DNA of 64,000 bases from Fomitopsis serialis (Eukaryota > Basidiomycota > Agaricomycetes > Polyporales > Fomitopsidaceae). Of the stretch, positions 11,037 through 24,176 are shown piece by piece (positions within the stretch are counted from its first letter, which is position 1; each line of letters opens with the position of its first letter). The translations under genes were made by a program, and so were the position numbers. The notes below the pieces were generated by a model. It made no database searches. It saw nothing but the letters and a program-made list of their open reading frames with translations, and was not told the DNA's origin. The stretch is taken from positions 46,073 through 110,072 of the forward strand of contig NW_025955101.1 in assembly GCF_022376445.1 (NCBI RefSeq). The letters are read 5' to 3'.

Positions 11037-12937
11037 CTAGTCCATCCTGTGAGGATGTGCTGACGATGCGAAGTCGCTCACCCTTCCACACCTTCTATCC
11101 GTGTTCACCTTCCCGCTGAGGAACTTAGCTACTGTTCCCGCTGCAGAAATGATCCCTTCTCCGCGAAGCTCGTCATTAGCTCGGAGACCGCGCCTGGCGT
11201 TGAGAGTCGCTAAAAGCGCGTTCAAGGAAACTATCGCAGGATTTAGTAAAACACATCGCTCTTTATCATCGCCCACCTTTAGACAGGACTGAATACAGCG
11301 CAATATAGACGCTGTTGTGCGTCATGGCTGCGTACTGAATGCAGAATAGTTAGCAGGTTGGCGTTTGACAAAAGAACGTTTTCTTGCTGTGACAAGGCAG
11401 ATCAGAGCGCATATGCTAGCATGCGAATGAGCTGTGAGTTCGGCCTCTACATCGAAATAACGTTACAGACCTTGTCGTGGCACCCGTTTCGACGCAATAA
11501 GCAATTAGCGTGCGCACAACGAAAGTAGTCCTGGAGCTGGCGAAGCAACTTGATGGGTCAATCACAAATACAATCAGTAAACGGCGCATACTTGGAAGCA
11601 GCCCTTAGATGTTTCTTCAGGATGATGTACAAAGACACTGCTATCAAAAGATTTCCACATAGACAGTCGACGAGGCCTGCATAGATCAAGCCCTGCGGAC
11701 GGAGCTGGCTCAGTACAATGTACATCCATTGATAAAGGAGCTGACCGATAAGGTTTTGCTCCTGAATGCATCGATTGTTTGGGCGGAGGTACTGCTCATT
11801 TACGTCAGAGACAGATAGTGCTTGCGAAGTAGCAGGTAACAGTACGTCTTAGCCATGAGGCCTGGGTTACATTTAGCACGGACATCAGCATCAAGACGAT
11901 GAGCATTCCCAGTGACGGACGTACCGCAGTTCAGTGCTGATCATAACGATGAATGAGCTCTCGCTAGCTGTAGTGAATATGACGAACGTACCAAAGACTG
12001 TGATGCTGTTGAAGCACTAACGACATTATGATGATGAAGTATATGCAGCATGAGATGCCATTGAAGCTTACTAGTGCTACGGCGAGAGCCGAGCTTCGCT
12101 CGCTCACTATCCAATGGTGAACGACATTGAGTGGTAGCGGATAGCAAGTATGCGTACTCACACTTCCAGATACGATGGCAAAACAAGCTGGAATTAAGGC
12201 AACGTTATGAATCGCGCGAGTCCTCATGCACGTATACGTTACCTCCGTACAATGAAGTCGCTCAAACCCTGTAAATTATCAATCAACGGTTTGACGAGGA
12301 CAGATGAGTAAACCTCACAGTCAAGAAAATTATTGCCTAATAGATAGTCAGTAGCACGATCCACGCCTTCGAGAAGAGCCAAAATGGGAGCGTACGGGAA
12401 AACACCTGAATTTGGCATGAGATACATCTTGAGAGCCACCGATCTACTCACCACAGGATTTCATCGAGTGCCGCAAAGTTGCCGACATCCGTGACGGCGT
12501 AGCTATAGGTGAGATGACTGAAGAACGAGAGTTGCAGAGTATCAATGATCCTTTCATCCAGTGAGTCCAAGTTCTATCCACAAAGACGACGGTGCCTCGC
12601 CACTCACCAGCACAACGACAACTGCGAATGAACAGGGAGCTGAGTGGTCTGAGCGTTCTCAAGTGCGTATACTCACCAAGAGAGCCAACACGATGCTATC
12701 CGAACCGCGAGACATCAAATAGTTGTATGTCTGCACTGTGGTCACGCCGAACAATCTGATGAGTAGCATAAGGATAATGCCACGACCATCGGATGAATTT
12801 CTCACATAGAATTCGCGATATTTCCTGAGTAAATAAGTGCCAATGAACAGTCACATACTTCCAATTATGGGCGAACACTCACCTATGAGAAATGAGCCCA
12901 AGTTGGTTCGCACATCATCAGCGACGGGGGTAGACAT
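11037..12937 (-). CDS. DUF6534 multi-pass membrane protein (A)
   Basis: Recognised by joining short exons on the minus strand. The ATG at 12937 gives MSTPVADDVRTNLGSFLI before a GTGAGT donor. Further segments in order: 'LFGVTTVQTYNYLMSRG', 'IIDTLQLSFFSHLTYSYAV' with 'TDVGNFAALDEILW', 'LQGLSDFIVRR', 'GLIYAGLVDCLCGNLLIAVS' with 'LYIILKKHLRAASK', 'VVRTLIAYCVETGATT', and finally 'SLNALLATLNARRGLR' with a ~45-aa tail ending at TAG 11037. This order of hydrophobic helices, the VQTY motif and the terminal LLATLNAR motif is that of the basidiomycete DUF6534 family, seven-helix membrane proteins of unknown function. I did not place every exon, so one or two lesions could be hidden. Three more members lie in this window (21184, 24177, 50053). 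Confidence 0.65.
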
Positions 12938-14244
12938 GACCGTCTTAGCAGGTACTACACGGGGAGAAAGGTCGCCAGATTGCGGTCCAGCTGCTCCTCT
13001 CGACGACTCATATACTTGTCTGAGTTCGTATGTGGTGCAGCTTCGATGGATTGAGTTGGTCAGCCTGAGGCCATGATCTTGGTGCCAACTGTCAAACTTG
13101 CAGAAGTACTGGTGTAGGATCTATCTCGGATCATCATGATATAGTAATACTATAGAGATGGATCATAGAATGTAGTAATGGGCTCCGTTGCGACATGGAA
13201 ACTTACCTCCGCCGTAGAAAGTCAGAGCTTGTCTCTAGTGCATGACCAATCTGACAATGGACGCTAGCAGTGAGGGATGTCCATGGGGGATGAAGTGACC
13301 GATATCACACTGCGACCTCAAACAATGAGCAGATGTTCGGTGTCCTGTAACGTGGAGAACCATGCGTCAATCACATTGGTGAAGGATGCATCGGAACAGA
13401 TACTTGTTACTTTATACCTTGCCATAATTTTTCGCCACTGCGACATCTTGCGCGTTACTTGAAGCAACGCCATGTTAGAGGGCTCGCCTGACTCGGAGAC
13501 TACTCCCGCTGCAGGTGAGCCTCAGCTAGCCTGAGACGCAACTACCGTGACTGCACGGAGTCAATTTACCCGGACCTGTGGATAAGTAATCGTCTAAGAG
13601 GTCACACTCTAGTAGTACTGAACGTTACCTTGAGCGCGCACACACCTCTCGACGAAAGTCCATCTAAAGCTTTTTTCGATGAGTCGCATATAGAGAAGCA
13701 CCAGGTAATCAGTGACAACAGACATACAAACCTGAAGGCCACCCAAGTCTGAGCCTGAAGCTTGAAGCTTGAAGGCCTGAAGGCCCGGCGAGGCGCTAGA
13801 GGTTAGTACTTTGGTGAGTGCTTACTGACGTTGTTATAATAGTAACATCAGTGTCACCATACGATACCGTACATAGCCACTACTCAAGCAGTGCTCATTC
13901 AAGCAAAATATCAGCACTGCATTGCCATCCAGGATCGTATGCAGCGCACTGTTAGGCAACTGATCTTGTCAGTGGTATATTACAGGTGGTAAGTATGTGA
14001 CCGGGAGATGATTTGTACCCGAGGCTTCAGATTTCAAACCCCGCTATCTGTCGTTTAGAAACAGTAGAAGTCATCATAACAAACCTTGATAACCCCGTAT
14101 AGTAGTCCGACTAGTTAGGAGTTGTACTAATAGTAAGTATGTACATAGGACTTCTCGGACGACGTCGACGTCTACTCGCCAAATTATTGCTTTGACCGTT
14201 CTTACCATCGTCACTCCTTACCTTCGCTTCTTGTACATGTCGCA
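12938..14244. other. Intergenic region
   Basis: No supported gene. At about 13751-13790 there is a short imprecise repeat of the heptamer CTTGAAG/CCTGAAG (AGCCTGAAGCTTGAAGCTTG and on). The last ~100 bp are the kinase 5' leader. Confidence 0.4.
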
Positions 14245-17200
14245 ATGGCTGTAAACGGCCATCGTCCTTCGACCTCGGTCTCTCAAACCCAGAACTACAA
14301 AGCCCAGCTCGCCAATGCCTATAACGAACTCGGAAAGGAGCTTTCGTCTCAGAAGATACGGGTCGTCGGGAACTACACTCTAGGGAAGGTCATCGGCGAA
14401 GGTGCGTAGTCCGCGTGTCGCTCGTATGAAACCTGTGCCCACGCGAGTCGTAGGGACGTACGGTAAGGTGCGCCTCGGAGTGCACCGCTTGACCGGAATC
14501 CGTGTCGCCATCAAGCAGATCCCGAAAGCAATGTCCGCCTCTTTGACCAGGGAAATACACCACCATCGCCAGCTTCACCACCCCCATATCACACAATTGT
14601 ACGAAGTCATTGCGACCGAGTCCAACATCTGGCTCGTCACCGAGCTCTGTTCCGGCGGCGAGCTATTCGATTACCTCGCAGAGAAGGGGAGACTCAACGA
14701 GGAGGAGACACGCGTTATATTCGGGCAGCTATGTCTCGCGGTGGCCTACGTGCACTCGAAGGGCATCATACATCGCGATCTCAAGCTGGAGAATGTCCTA
14801 CTTGACGAGCGCTGCCGTGTGAAGCTCGGGGACTTTGGCTTTACGCGCGAGTTCGAGCGCGGTGTACTGCTCGAGACGTTCTGCGGAACAACGGGCTATG
14901 CATCGCCGGAGATGCTCATGGCGAAGAAGTACCTCGGACCGGAGGTCGACGTCTGGTCTCTAGGTGTGATACTGTACACCCTCCTGACCGGCACATTACC
15001 CTTCGATGACGATAGCGAGGACATCATGAAAGAGAAGGTTATTCGAGGGGAGTTTGAGGACCCGGAATGGCTTTCCGAAGGTGCGTGTGCGCTCCCTGGA
15101 CGTTCCGCAGTACATAGTGCTCACCCTGCACAGAATCCCGCGACTTGCTCCAGTCGATCCTACAGACCGATCCCGACAAGCGCCCGACGATCGCCCAGAT
15201 ACTCGCCCATTCCTGGTTCACGCAGGTCGCTGTCGATCCAGCGGCCTCGCAGGTCAGCCTCGCCATCCCGTCGCGGCCAGCATCTGCTCCCCTCGTCCGA
15301 CCACCCTCTCAGCTGAACACAACTGTTTCCGGGTCCACCTATCACTCTGCCTCTTCGGAATTCCCTACGACGACCCCAAATGACTCGGCGACTGACCTGT
15401 TCTCCCAGGATGCCGAGACCCCTCGGAAGAGCGCTGACGTCCGAGATGTCGACCAATCCCTCGACGACAGCATGGAGCAGACGCCGTCCCGCCCTGATAT
15501 GCGGAGACATGGATCCAGCGTCATGTCGAGGTCCTCCAAGACACCGCCAGTCCTTCCTACTCGCACTCCGGCGCGCACGAAACGACGTTCGGTGTCATCA
15601 ACGCTGTCCGACCCAACCACGCCGACGTTTGACAGATCGTCCGCGCCTGTCCTCCCACAGGATTTCTCCTCTGTGCTTAACACGCCCGCTCCTATCATCT
15701 TCTCGACGCCCCTGGAGCGCGACCTGCTCAACTCGATGAGTGTCCTCGGACTTGACACCGGCCAGATCGTGCACTCAGTCTTGAGTGACGCGTGCGATGC
15801 TACGGGTGCGCTTTGGTGGATGCTGAAGCGTAAGACGGAAAGGCGTGTTCTCGAGGAGGGAACGAAACCGGAGCTTGTTGAGTCACCAGACGAGGTAAAG
15901 CACAAAGACGACACACAGCTTGGACTGCAGGAGGAACGACGGAAACAGGACCGGTCGAAAGACAAGGACAGTATCGAGCGCCGCTCGCACGAAACACCGA
16001 CGAGGGGCACCATTCCAGCTGCACTCACCCAGGCAATGTCCGCTCCCGAACTGCAGCTCATACCTCCGACACCTATTGCCGCTACGGCAGTTCGTCCGAA
16101 GACGCCCCCTCGAGCGAAGTCGCCTACCAACGCCCTCCTGTCGCCATCACCGTCTATGGCAGATATCTCCATCCGTTCCGGCCCATCTACTCCTGGAAGT
16201 AGCATGAAGGACAAGGACAAGGATCAGGGGTCGAAGGGCAGAAAGACGCGCTCGGGCAGTGTGAGCATCATGCAACGCGCGACGACCGCGCTCGAGGCAG
16301 CTGGGCTCGTGCGGAAAAAGTCCTCAGAGGCTGTGCGAGATAGTGGGGACAAGCGACCGGGCATTGGGGAGGAGCCCAGGGCTTCGCACGCCAGCACATC
16401 GAGCAGGCTGCTGAAGAGCCCGCCTCTGAAGCCCAAGGACGCTGGGGTGCCGACTACGCCTCCGCCGTCTATGAGTAGCGTGAATGTGCAGGCGGAAACC
16501 GGCTCTCCGTGGGTCATGGCTGGCGTCAGATCCTCCCCACCTCCTAATGGCACGGATTCACCGAGAGACACGCTCTCTGCGTTGCCAAACATTACGGGGA
16601 ACAAGGGCGTCGGCGCCCACCGAAATCGTGCAAGCTTGCTATCGGCGTTCCGTATGTGGTTCAAGGAAGACCCGAAAGGCAAGCGCAAGGAGCAGGCGGG
16701 GCTTGCCTCCCCAAGCGTATCGTACAATCGTCAGCTCAATAGTCCCGGATCTTCCACTCCGGTAACTGGCCGTGGGCGTGGTACCGTCAAGCGGCGAGCC
16801 AGTGGGAACCGAGGCAAGTTCTCTGCTGGGAGGAGTGCGAACAATCGCGCGAAACGAATATCAGCGTCCTCGCGGCGGTCGAGCAGCGCCAACTCGAAGC
16901 GCTCCTCTGTTCAGTCTGCACAGTTCCCGTCATTTGACTCGCCCGGGTACACCAATGTCTCCAGGCGGAGAAGTGACGCAAGTCGACGTTCGTTCGGTAG
17001 CCATACGCCGAACTCGGAGCGGGAGGACTACGTCTCGCGGCCGTCGTCTGTGCAGAGCTTTATGGGTCACCGGCATCGGAAGTCACCGTCCGCGAGCTCA
17101 GCAGGTTCGATGTATCCCGGACGTACAGCTTCACCATTGCCGAAGTATCATCGGAGAGGAGGCTCAGGCTCATCGACCCGTGTCGTCAGACAGGTACACG

Positions 17201-18033
17201 CGCCCCCACACATAGGGCACCTCCGTTCGAACTCCGCGTCCTCAGCGCACTCGCTGACATCCTCTCGGCCGGGCTCGATCTACGAGTTCAGTGAGAACGA
17301 GAGCCGGCGGAACAGCTCGCCGCACCGCCCGCTCGGCCGGCGCTCGCTTGAGGAGAATCAGACCCCGCGTCGGTCGCATGCGCAAACCGCGTTCGTCGCG
17401 CGCAAGCGTGAGACACCCTTTGGGCACCCGAACGGCAGCAGTGGCAGCGGCGGTGGGTACCTCTCCTCGCTCGGCCGCTCAAGCTGGAAGAAGAGCTGGG
17501 GGCACGAGCCGCCGGGCTGGCAGACCCGCGCGTCCTACTCCGCGATCGAGGTGCTGGCGATCTCGCCGCCTGTCGAGGTCGCACAAGGCATCCGGGACGT
17601 GTTCTCCGGGCGCGCGTCGCTGACCCTCGGCGACGAGAGCGACTGGGTCGATGAGGACGAGGACGGGCTAGGCTTCGCGGGCGGGCTGGGGCAGATGCCC
17701 ATCCCCACGAACGTGGGCACGAGCGCGAGTGCGCAGACTGCGTATGCGCCGCCGTTCGCACCCCGTGCACCTGAGGTGCCGATGCTGTCTCCAGCGCCGA
17801 GGGGCCATGCGGGGCGCGCGAGCGGGAAGCGCGGGGGTGTAGCGATTGCAATACCGAGTACGAGCGCGCGGACGCGGAGCAAGGCGGGGAGGTCGCCGAT
17901 GGGGCGCACGTCACCCGTGCCCGACTCATCGTTTGAGCAGGCGGAGCAGCAGCGCAGCGGTCGGAGACAGTTGCCTGCAAGCCGCTCGGGTCCCGCGACG
18001 ATTCAAGAGGATGACGAGGGCGAAGAGGAGTAA
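14245..18033 (+). CDS. AMPK/NIM1-like Ser/Thr protein kinase
   Basis: Three exons: 14245-14401, 14454-15080, 15134-18033; introns 52 and 53 nt; 1227 aa. The kinase domain occupies about residues 44-320: glycine loop 'IGEGTYGKV' (50-58, interrupted by intron 1), ATP lysine K73 in 'VAIKQ', catalytic 'HRDLKLEN' with D161, 'DFG' 179-181, activation segment 'LETFCGTTGYASPEM' with T194 at the position LKB1-type kinases phosphorylate in AMPK relatives, and 'DVWSLGVILYTLLTG'. The remaining ~900 residues are Ser/Pro/Arg-rich and disordered ('PTTPTFDRSS', 'KTRSGSVSIMQRATT'), with a short acidic end. Layout fits the fungal CAMK/AMPK-related kinases near Kin4/Hsl1; which one cannot be settled by eye. Such kinases usually act in cell-cycle or polarity control. 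Confidence 0.85.
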
Positions 18034-18701
18034 GGACGCTGGCCTCCGGCTTCCGGTCGTCGGTCGATCGAGGACTCTATTGTTATGGATGTTATGCTCA
18101 GTAAGTTATGGGTCGGATTCTCATCCTAGCCGCGGTCGACGGACAGCTGCTTCTGTCTCACTGCGGTCTGCATTGCAGCTACTTCCACATCTCACAATCA
18201 ATACTGTACGGTACCCTTTCGTTCGCTTCTATACCCCTCTTGTTGTCGAGTATTACCCCGAATGCATGCCTGCGCCTAGACTACCACTAGTGGGCTGGGA
18301 CTTTCTTTTTGGCAGTTTATCGACTGCTGCATAGGCTCTCGTATCATGTTTGCTATGGTCATCAATGCATGCGCTTGTGCGCTCTCCGCACTACATACAT
18401 AACATGGCGTCTGGGCGGATCTCGGCCGACATAGGTTTGTTGACTCTGCGGATGCAACGTCACCGCCCTCTCGCTGGTGTTCCATGCCGGTGTAGCCGGC
18501 CATCTCATGACGCTTGAAGTGTATCGGCACTCGGATAACGAGAAGGAGAAAAGTAGTCCGCATCAGCCGTACCCAGAAGAAACAGGATTACAGTAGTACG
18601 TGCATAGATAAGTACCATGTATACAACAAGACAGACGGAGCATCGAGTCGGGAGGTGACAGAACGGTGTCCAGGAGGGCAAGATACGAGAAGGGCCGGCG
18701 C
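18034..18701. other. Convergent intergenic region
   Basis: Between the 3' ends of the kinase (+) and synaptobrevin (-). No coding signal. Confidence 0.45.
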
Positions 18702-19289
18702 TCAGTGTTTCGTCGCTTTCACGACGGAGACGACGATGATAATGATGATGATGGCAATGGCGACGCCGATGATGATGCGCATCTTCATGTCCTTCCACCA
18801 CATATTCTGAGGATCAAAGTAGGTGAACGTGGCGTTCAGTGTAAGATCACACGGACACGGACCTTGCGAACACGGTTGGCCCCCCTGCGGAAGCCTTGTG
18901 CGGACACGGCGAGGTTGTCTGTGATGGTGCACGGGTCAGCACAGCCCGCATCCGCAGCGCGCGGGTCCGACTACCCGACGCACGGCGGCCACGACGACGA
19001 CAAGTACGCACCTGTTTTGTCCTGTAGCTGGTCCAACCGCTCGCCCCGCTCCGCTACCTTGGTAATGTTATCGCGCATGATACCAACGGTGTCGTCAATC
19101 TGCTGCTGGATAGCAGCCGTCTTGGCGTTGCCTGCGCCCGCGCCGGACGGGTTCGAAGAAGAGCCGCCACGGGGAAGGTAGGGGTCATATGGTTCAGACC
19201 TGTATGCGCATCGCGTCGAAGACACGGTGAGTGAGCGAGGAGGCGCGGTTAGAGGATGCGCGTGTCATGCTAGGTTGAGATACTGACAT
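18702..19289 (-). CDS. SNC1: Synaptobrevin / v-SNARE (Snc1-type)
   Basis: Minus strand. Exons: AT at 19289-19288, then 19199-19012, 18918-18863, 18806-18702; phases close to 116 aa, the length of yeast Snc1 (117). Protein: [13 protein letters not shown]..., SNARE heptads from '[20 protein letters not shown]' through '[19 protein letters not shown]' including the central Arg of R-SNAREs ('[13 protein letters not shown]'), then the pre-membrane '[10 protein letters not shown]' and a C-terminal anchor rich in Ile/Val ending 'VVKATKH'. R-SNAREs on post-Golgi and endocytic vesicles pair with plasma-membrane t-SNAREs in exocytosis. Oddity: no plain ATG opens exon 2; the best model splits the start codon AT|G over an 88-nt intron (19200-19287). 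Confidence 0.88.
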
Positions 19290-21183
19290 GGCTTTAAAGG
19301 GGGGATCTGTGATACCGGACATGTACAAATGAGCATCCAGTTCACCTTGACTCAAGAGGAGTGCTCACCGTATCAAACGATGTCAAGGGTGTTTAGAGCG
19401 TCGCACTGCGTCGTCGGTCGTTGGTGGTCGTCGCGAACGGCGAGGCGCGGCTGACGGCAAGCCGGGTCCTGCCACGGTGCCACCAGCCAAACACGACCAA
19501 ACAACCCCGGACTGGCAGCACGGACCCGTTTGGTACCTGACCCGCGTACACAAGTCGACTCTAACCATGCTGAACCCTGGTCTGTTCCAACATATTTTGA
19601 CAACGTCTGGCGAGACGAGTCATACAAACAGTTTCGCATAACCGGGAGCGACGTCGAGGTGGCGTCGGTTTCGACACGCTATTCGCTGCGGGAGTCTACC
19701 CGCGGTATACATCGGTGAAAACTGAGAATTCGGTGCGCACCGAACTGGGACCATATCATACCACGCCTTCAGCGCATACAGGGAGCATAGGCATGCATTT
19801 TGTCAATCGTGATATTCACGATGTATGTGCACCCGCGACGTCCTCGTGTAGGTAAGTCGCCCTTACCTCCGTATTGTGCATAATTGGGTTTGCATTGGAG
19901 GAGGACCCAGCTCATCGTGTTGTATGTCAGGCCAGTAGTTGGTCTTTCAACATTCGCATGCGTTGCCGTGAGCTTCGGAGTCTCGTACGCCTTGTTCGGT
20001 GAAGCCTCCTGCTGATCGCCCCGGCCTCTGGATCCATCCTGTCTACCATAGCGATATACTCATTGACGCGGCCTTGCCTTCTACGCCAACGTCGTGGTGT
20101 ATTCAGGAGGATAACCCAAGCGTACACACAAAGTTCGGAACCGACTGTATTGCCTCGCAGTGCTCGTTGAGTGCTCGTATGGCAGCAATGCACCGCCTAC
20201 CCACGGTGCCTTCCTCTCTACAACTCCCGCTGATACATCATATTCTAGTACACTTCGCCTTCTGAAGAAGACTGCTGTGTATGCTCACCAGATGCAAGTC
20301 TGCCAAGGTGAGTTCAAATCGCAATTCTGTGTTGGCTTCTACTAAGTGGCAGGCCGTAACGTGTGTCCGCTGATCTAGAGAACCGGCTGCGAGTCTACAG
20401 CCAGGTCGTATTAATATGCGTCCACTTCCCAGTCACCTGCTGACCATTTCTATGTGGATGACTACGAATGTGTTCCCATGCAAACCACATTATGTCAATT
20501 GAGCCGTGGAAGCGTGTACCGGGCTTGTTGTAGTACAGGCATAAGTTCACCTAACATGGGAGTGGGCCTGTGCCCATTCTTTGTTGGCTATGCACTCTGG
20601 TGTTCTCTTCGTGTGCGTGTGGTTCGGGTCATTCCAAGTTCTACTGCTCGAAGCATAGGGGCGCCTATGCCCGAAGGCGTCCATTGATAGGCACGAGTTC
20701 TCTCAGCCTTGTCCTCCAGCTCGTACGTCTCGACCCTAGCCAGATGACGACGCGATATTAGGTGAGTCATATTTATACGTGTCGGTTTTCCGACTCTAAT
20801 GCTCATCCAGGGTATGACAGTTCCGTCACAGCTATGGTGAGAGCGTCTCGTTGCATCGATCAAGCGATGGCGAAGGCCACACCATGGTATCACGAACTCC
20901 CGGCGCTATCTCCATCTGGCCGTGTTCATTGACATGATGTCGTGAAAATATGACCTGTTTCCTGCTCTACTTCTCCTTATAGGCCGCTTCCCATTACCAC
21001 TCATCACGATTGAACCTTGCGCTTTCCGATGACCATCTGCTTCCTGCTTCATAGTCGGTTACCATTCGTCAGGCATTGCGTGCAGAAGCCGGAGCTATCC
21101 TTGCGGCCTCCTGCCCCCCTATATAGACGGCTTCGCCCTGTCATGTCGTGCACAATCTTCGAACACGGTGTCGCTCTTGCTCC
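19290..21183. other. Gene-poor stretch
   Basis: No supported gene on either strand across 1.9 kb; small frames only. The proximal part should hold the synaptobrevin promoter and 5' leader. Confidence 0.45.
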
Positions 21184-22959
21184 ATGGATTCGCCGCCATT
21201 CGAAAGCTTCAGCCGCGTGCTAAGCGAGACCATAGGTCCGCTGTTTGTGAGTGAGTGTCCACGGTTACGCTTGGTGGACCGGATGTTTATGTCCTGACTT
21301 CTCTCAAGGTGCGATCATTGGCGGAGCGTGAGTGAATGAGACTCGACTGCCCGTCGACTGCTCCTTTCCCCGCTGCTGATCAATTGTAGGCTGCAAGGGG
21401 TCACCGGCGGCCAGGCTATCTACTATTTCAAGCACAACAAGGCGGATCCTCTGGTGATGAAGTGTCTGGTACGCCACCAGCTTTACGGAGAGCAATAAAG
21501 TGCAACGACTAACACAAGCATGGCAGGTGTTATTCGTCTGGTACTGGTTTCCATACTGCGGGCCTTCAGTCCGTTAATGCGCGTTTAGGCTCCTGAACAT
21601 ACTGCATTATTTCTTGGTTGTCGACGCGATATTCATATACACGGTCAACGGCCACGGCGACCCCTCTTCAGTTTCGAAATTGGCCTGGTAAGTCTCACTT
21701 CGGGCAAGCAAAAGGTGATCTAACGGCGTCCGTCATATCTAGGAGTGACATCGTAAGGAGTACATCGTCTTTTCCGCAACAATGGGCTGACATTTCACAG
21801 GCTATCGTTCTTGTGAGCGTGCGTGGCGTTCCTCTTTCAGGTCATACACGACGCTCAAATGCTATTCGTAGGATATCGGTGACCTTGCAGTCAAAAGGTG
21901 TGTAACGGTCGCGCTGCCTCGTACTGTCCGCTTAATCGTATCCTCGCATCGCTACAGCATATTTTCGTATCGTGTGTGGAGACGTCAGTATTTTCGTTTC
22001 ACATAGCCATCCCCTGTTCAAGCTCTGACTTGCGCCAGTGAGCCGCCAGTGGTATCTGAGTGTCGCCATCGTGAGTGCTCTCTGCGTAGGCATTGCCCTG
22101 AATGCTAACGAATGTCAAAGATGACCGGCGCTCTCGTCACGTTCTGTACAGTCAGCCCGCTGAACTCTTAAAACATCGCTGATACTCTCTCTTCACCAGC
22201 ATTCAGTCTCTGTAAGTCCCATGTTCACTGTCAAGACGGCCGTGACGAGCTTACGAACATCCGAATGCTGACTCCAGTTCTGACGATCACAATGTACGTT
22301 ACATCGCTTCGTGTCGAAGTACGGCGACCACACTGACCCTGGTGCAGGATCCTGTCACCCAGTGTAATGCCCAATGCCGTGGGTGCATGTCTCTTCCACA
22401 GATGGCTGACCCGCTTACTGTCTAGCAGGTCGGTACGTTTGGTGCGCTCATCACGCTCGCGATTTCCGACATCATCATGTCGGTCATCCTGGCGATGGTG
22501 TTCTGGAAGCGTCGTTCTGTATTCCCGACGTGCGTTTGGCCTGCGTTAGGATCTGAGTGTAATGTCACTGAACGACATCGACAGTGTCAACCGCGTCCTG
22601 CGGATGGTGATTCTATACAGCCTGGAAACGTCACTAGTAACCAGGTAACGATTGTTTCCCATGCGTACGTACTTTGTGCACGCGATTGCTCACGTTTCAC
22701 CAGTTTGGGAGCTACAGCGGGCGTTGTGACAGTAAGCAGTTCATATCAACACGCACTCTTGTACGACAGATAACATTGGCGTCGGAACAGTTCGCAGTGC
22801 TGCCCAACACGCAGGTCTTCATGGCGATACTCTGGATTCTTCCCAAGCGTGAGTACATGTCCCCGTGTGCAAGCTACTCAATGGGGCTCATTTTACTGCG
22901 CCGTAGTCATCTTGAGCTCGTTGCTCGTTGCTCTGAATGCGAGACACACGCTCAGATAA
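21184..22959 (+). CDS. DUF6534 multi-pass membrane protein (B), 19 exons
   Basis: Rebuilt by hand. Exons: 21184-21250, 21309-21327, 21390-21468, 21527-21540, 21589-21687, 21743-21752, 21801-21818, 21872-21897, 21958-21983, 22039-22070, 22121-22145, 22200-22211, 22278-22293, 22348-22378, 22429-22529, 22585-22644, 22704-22731, 22791-22848, 22907-22959. All junctions are GT-AG and the phases close to 257 aa ending NARHTLR-stop. Helices and motifs: 'LQGVTGGQAIYYFKHNKADP', 'LLNILHYFLVVDAIFIYTV', 'IFSYRVWRLSRQWYLSVAI', 'VGTFGALITLAISDIIMSVI', 'VNRVLRMVILYSLETSLVT', 'LILSSLLVALNARHTLR'. This is the DUF6534 family signature; function unknown, membrane location expected. Exons of 10-32 nt are common. 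The tail after LNAR is much shorter than in copies A, C and D. Confidence 0.8.
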
Positions 22960-24176
22960 AGGAACACCTTCATGTTGTCTCCGCTTCAACGAACGAGATG
23001 TCAAGGCTCCGATTCTGCACAAACACAGGAGTCAAGCTCATGAGCCGGTATGACCTCAATTCTCAATCATATTGTCCCGTATGTCCGTGTCGCAGGGTGT
23101 TGTATCACTACTTGGCCCGTCTCTTTCCCGTCCCCTTTGTGTAGAATCTAGAAACCGACAATCCATCCAATCAGAAGATGATGAACTGCGCATGCACTGG
23201 ATGGCTGCTAGGGTGTCGCTGGCATGTAGTTTGGGAGGTCGATATTGTCTTCCCCAGTGGTGTTTCCATCTATGGATGGAGTATGCCCCGTCAGGGAGCA
23301 ATACGCTCACATCGGCATGTCTACAGCGCACTTCAGCAAGCTGTGCTTGATATCGCCAGCTAATCATTGGTTTGAGGAACTAGCCAAGATTCAAGCGTAG
23401 CGGCATGCTGTACCAATGGAATAGTTTCGCTAGAGATTGAAGCTGATACGACTGTCAGACTGCAGGTATGTCAGTGTTAACGCCGTCTGCTGTAGTCGAA
23501 AATTTGACGTCTCCCCAGTTACCGGGATGTACGCATTCAAATACGACGTCCCTCCTTGCGTATGGAGAGCGGTGTACAGGTTGCCCAATCGATTCCTCTT
23601 TCGACTTCCTAGACTTGTTTTTGGCTAAGTATGAGGCGTTGCTGTTGCCTACCACCTATTAGTTTCCTGATGCATGGGGCACCACATGTACCGGCCTGTA
23701 GCCCTTTGCGCGATCAACACGGGTTGTAGTGCGCTGCACAACAGATCGTGAGTAAATATCGCCCTTCGATCCACGCCTATGATTGATACGTCCGTGCATC
23801 CCCTTCAGTCGATCCTGCGACTGTTATGGAAAGTGTCGACTAATGCTGCCTCAAGACATGCGTACAGATCGCATCGTAAGCAGTCCAGATCATACCAACG
23901 CGACTGCGACGCACATGCGTCTAGGTTCAAAGATAGCCACAAGGTGTCATACAAGTACTCGTCCTCCCTATGCTAAGTATGCTTGGAGCTTCATTGGTTT
24001 ATACGGGCCATCCGAAACACGACACTGTCCATCAATATGTGTCTACCTCCGGTCGCATCAAGAATCTGTGCGCATTAAAGCCGGCAGCAGCGCCACCAAC
24101 GATTTGGCATATATTCAGTGGTGTACTTCAGCCTGTCGCGGCAGCACGTCCACCTCGATGATACCCGCCCCCAACA
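22960..24176. other. Spacer between DUF6534 copies B and C
   Basis: No gene recognised. Small frames here do not continue across splice sites into any DUF6534 motif. Confidence 0.4.

Noticed and set aside
15342..16220. 292-codon minus-strand frame
   Set aside because: Antisense of the Ser-rich tail of the kinase; no motif and no splice structure.
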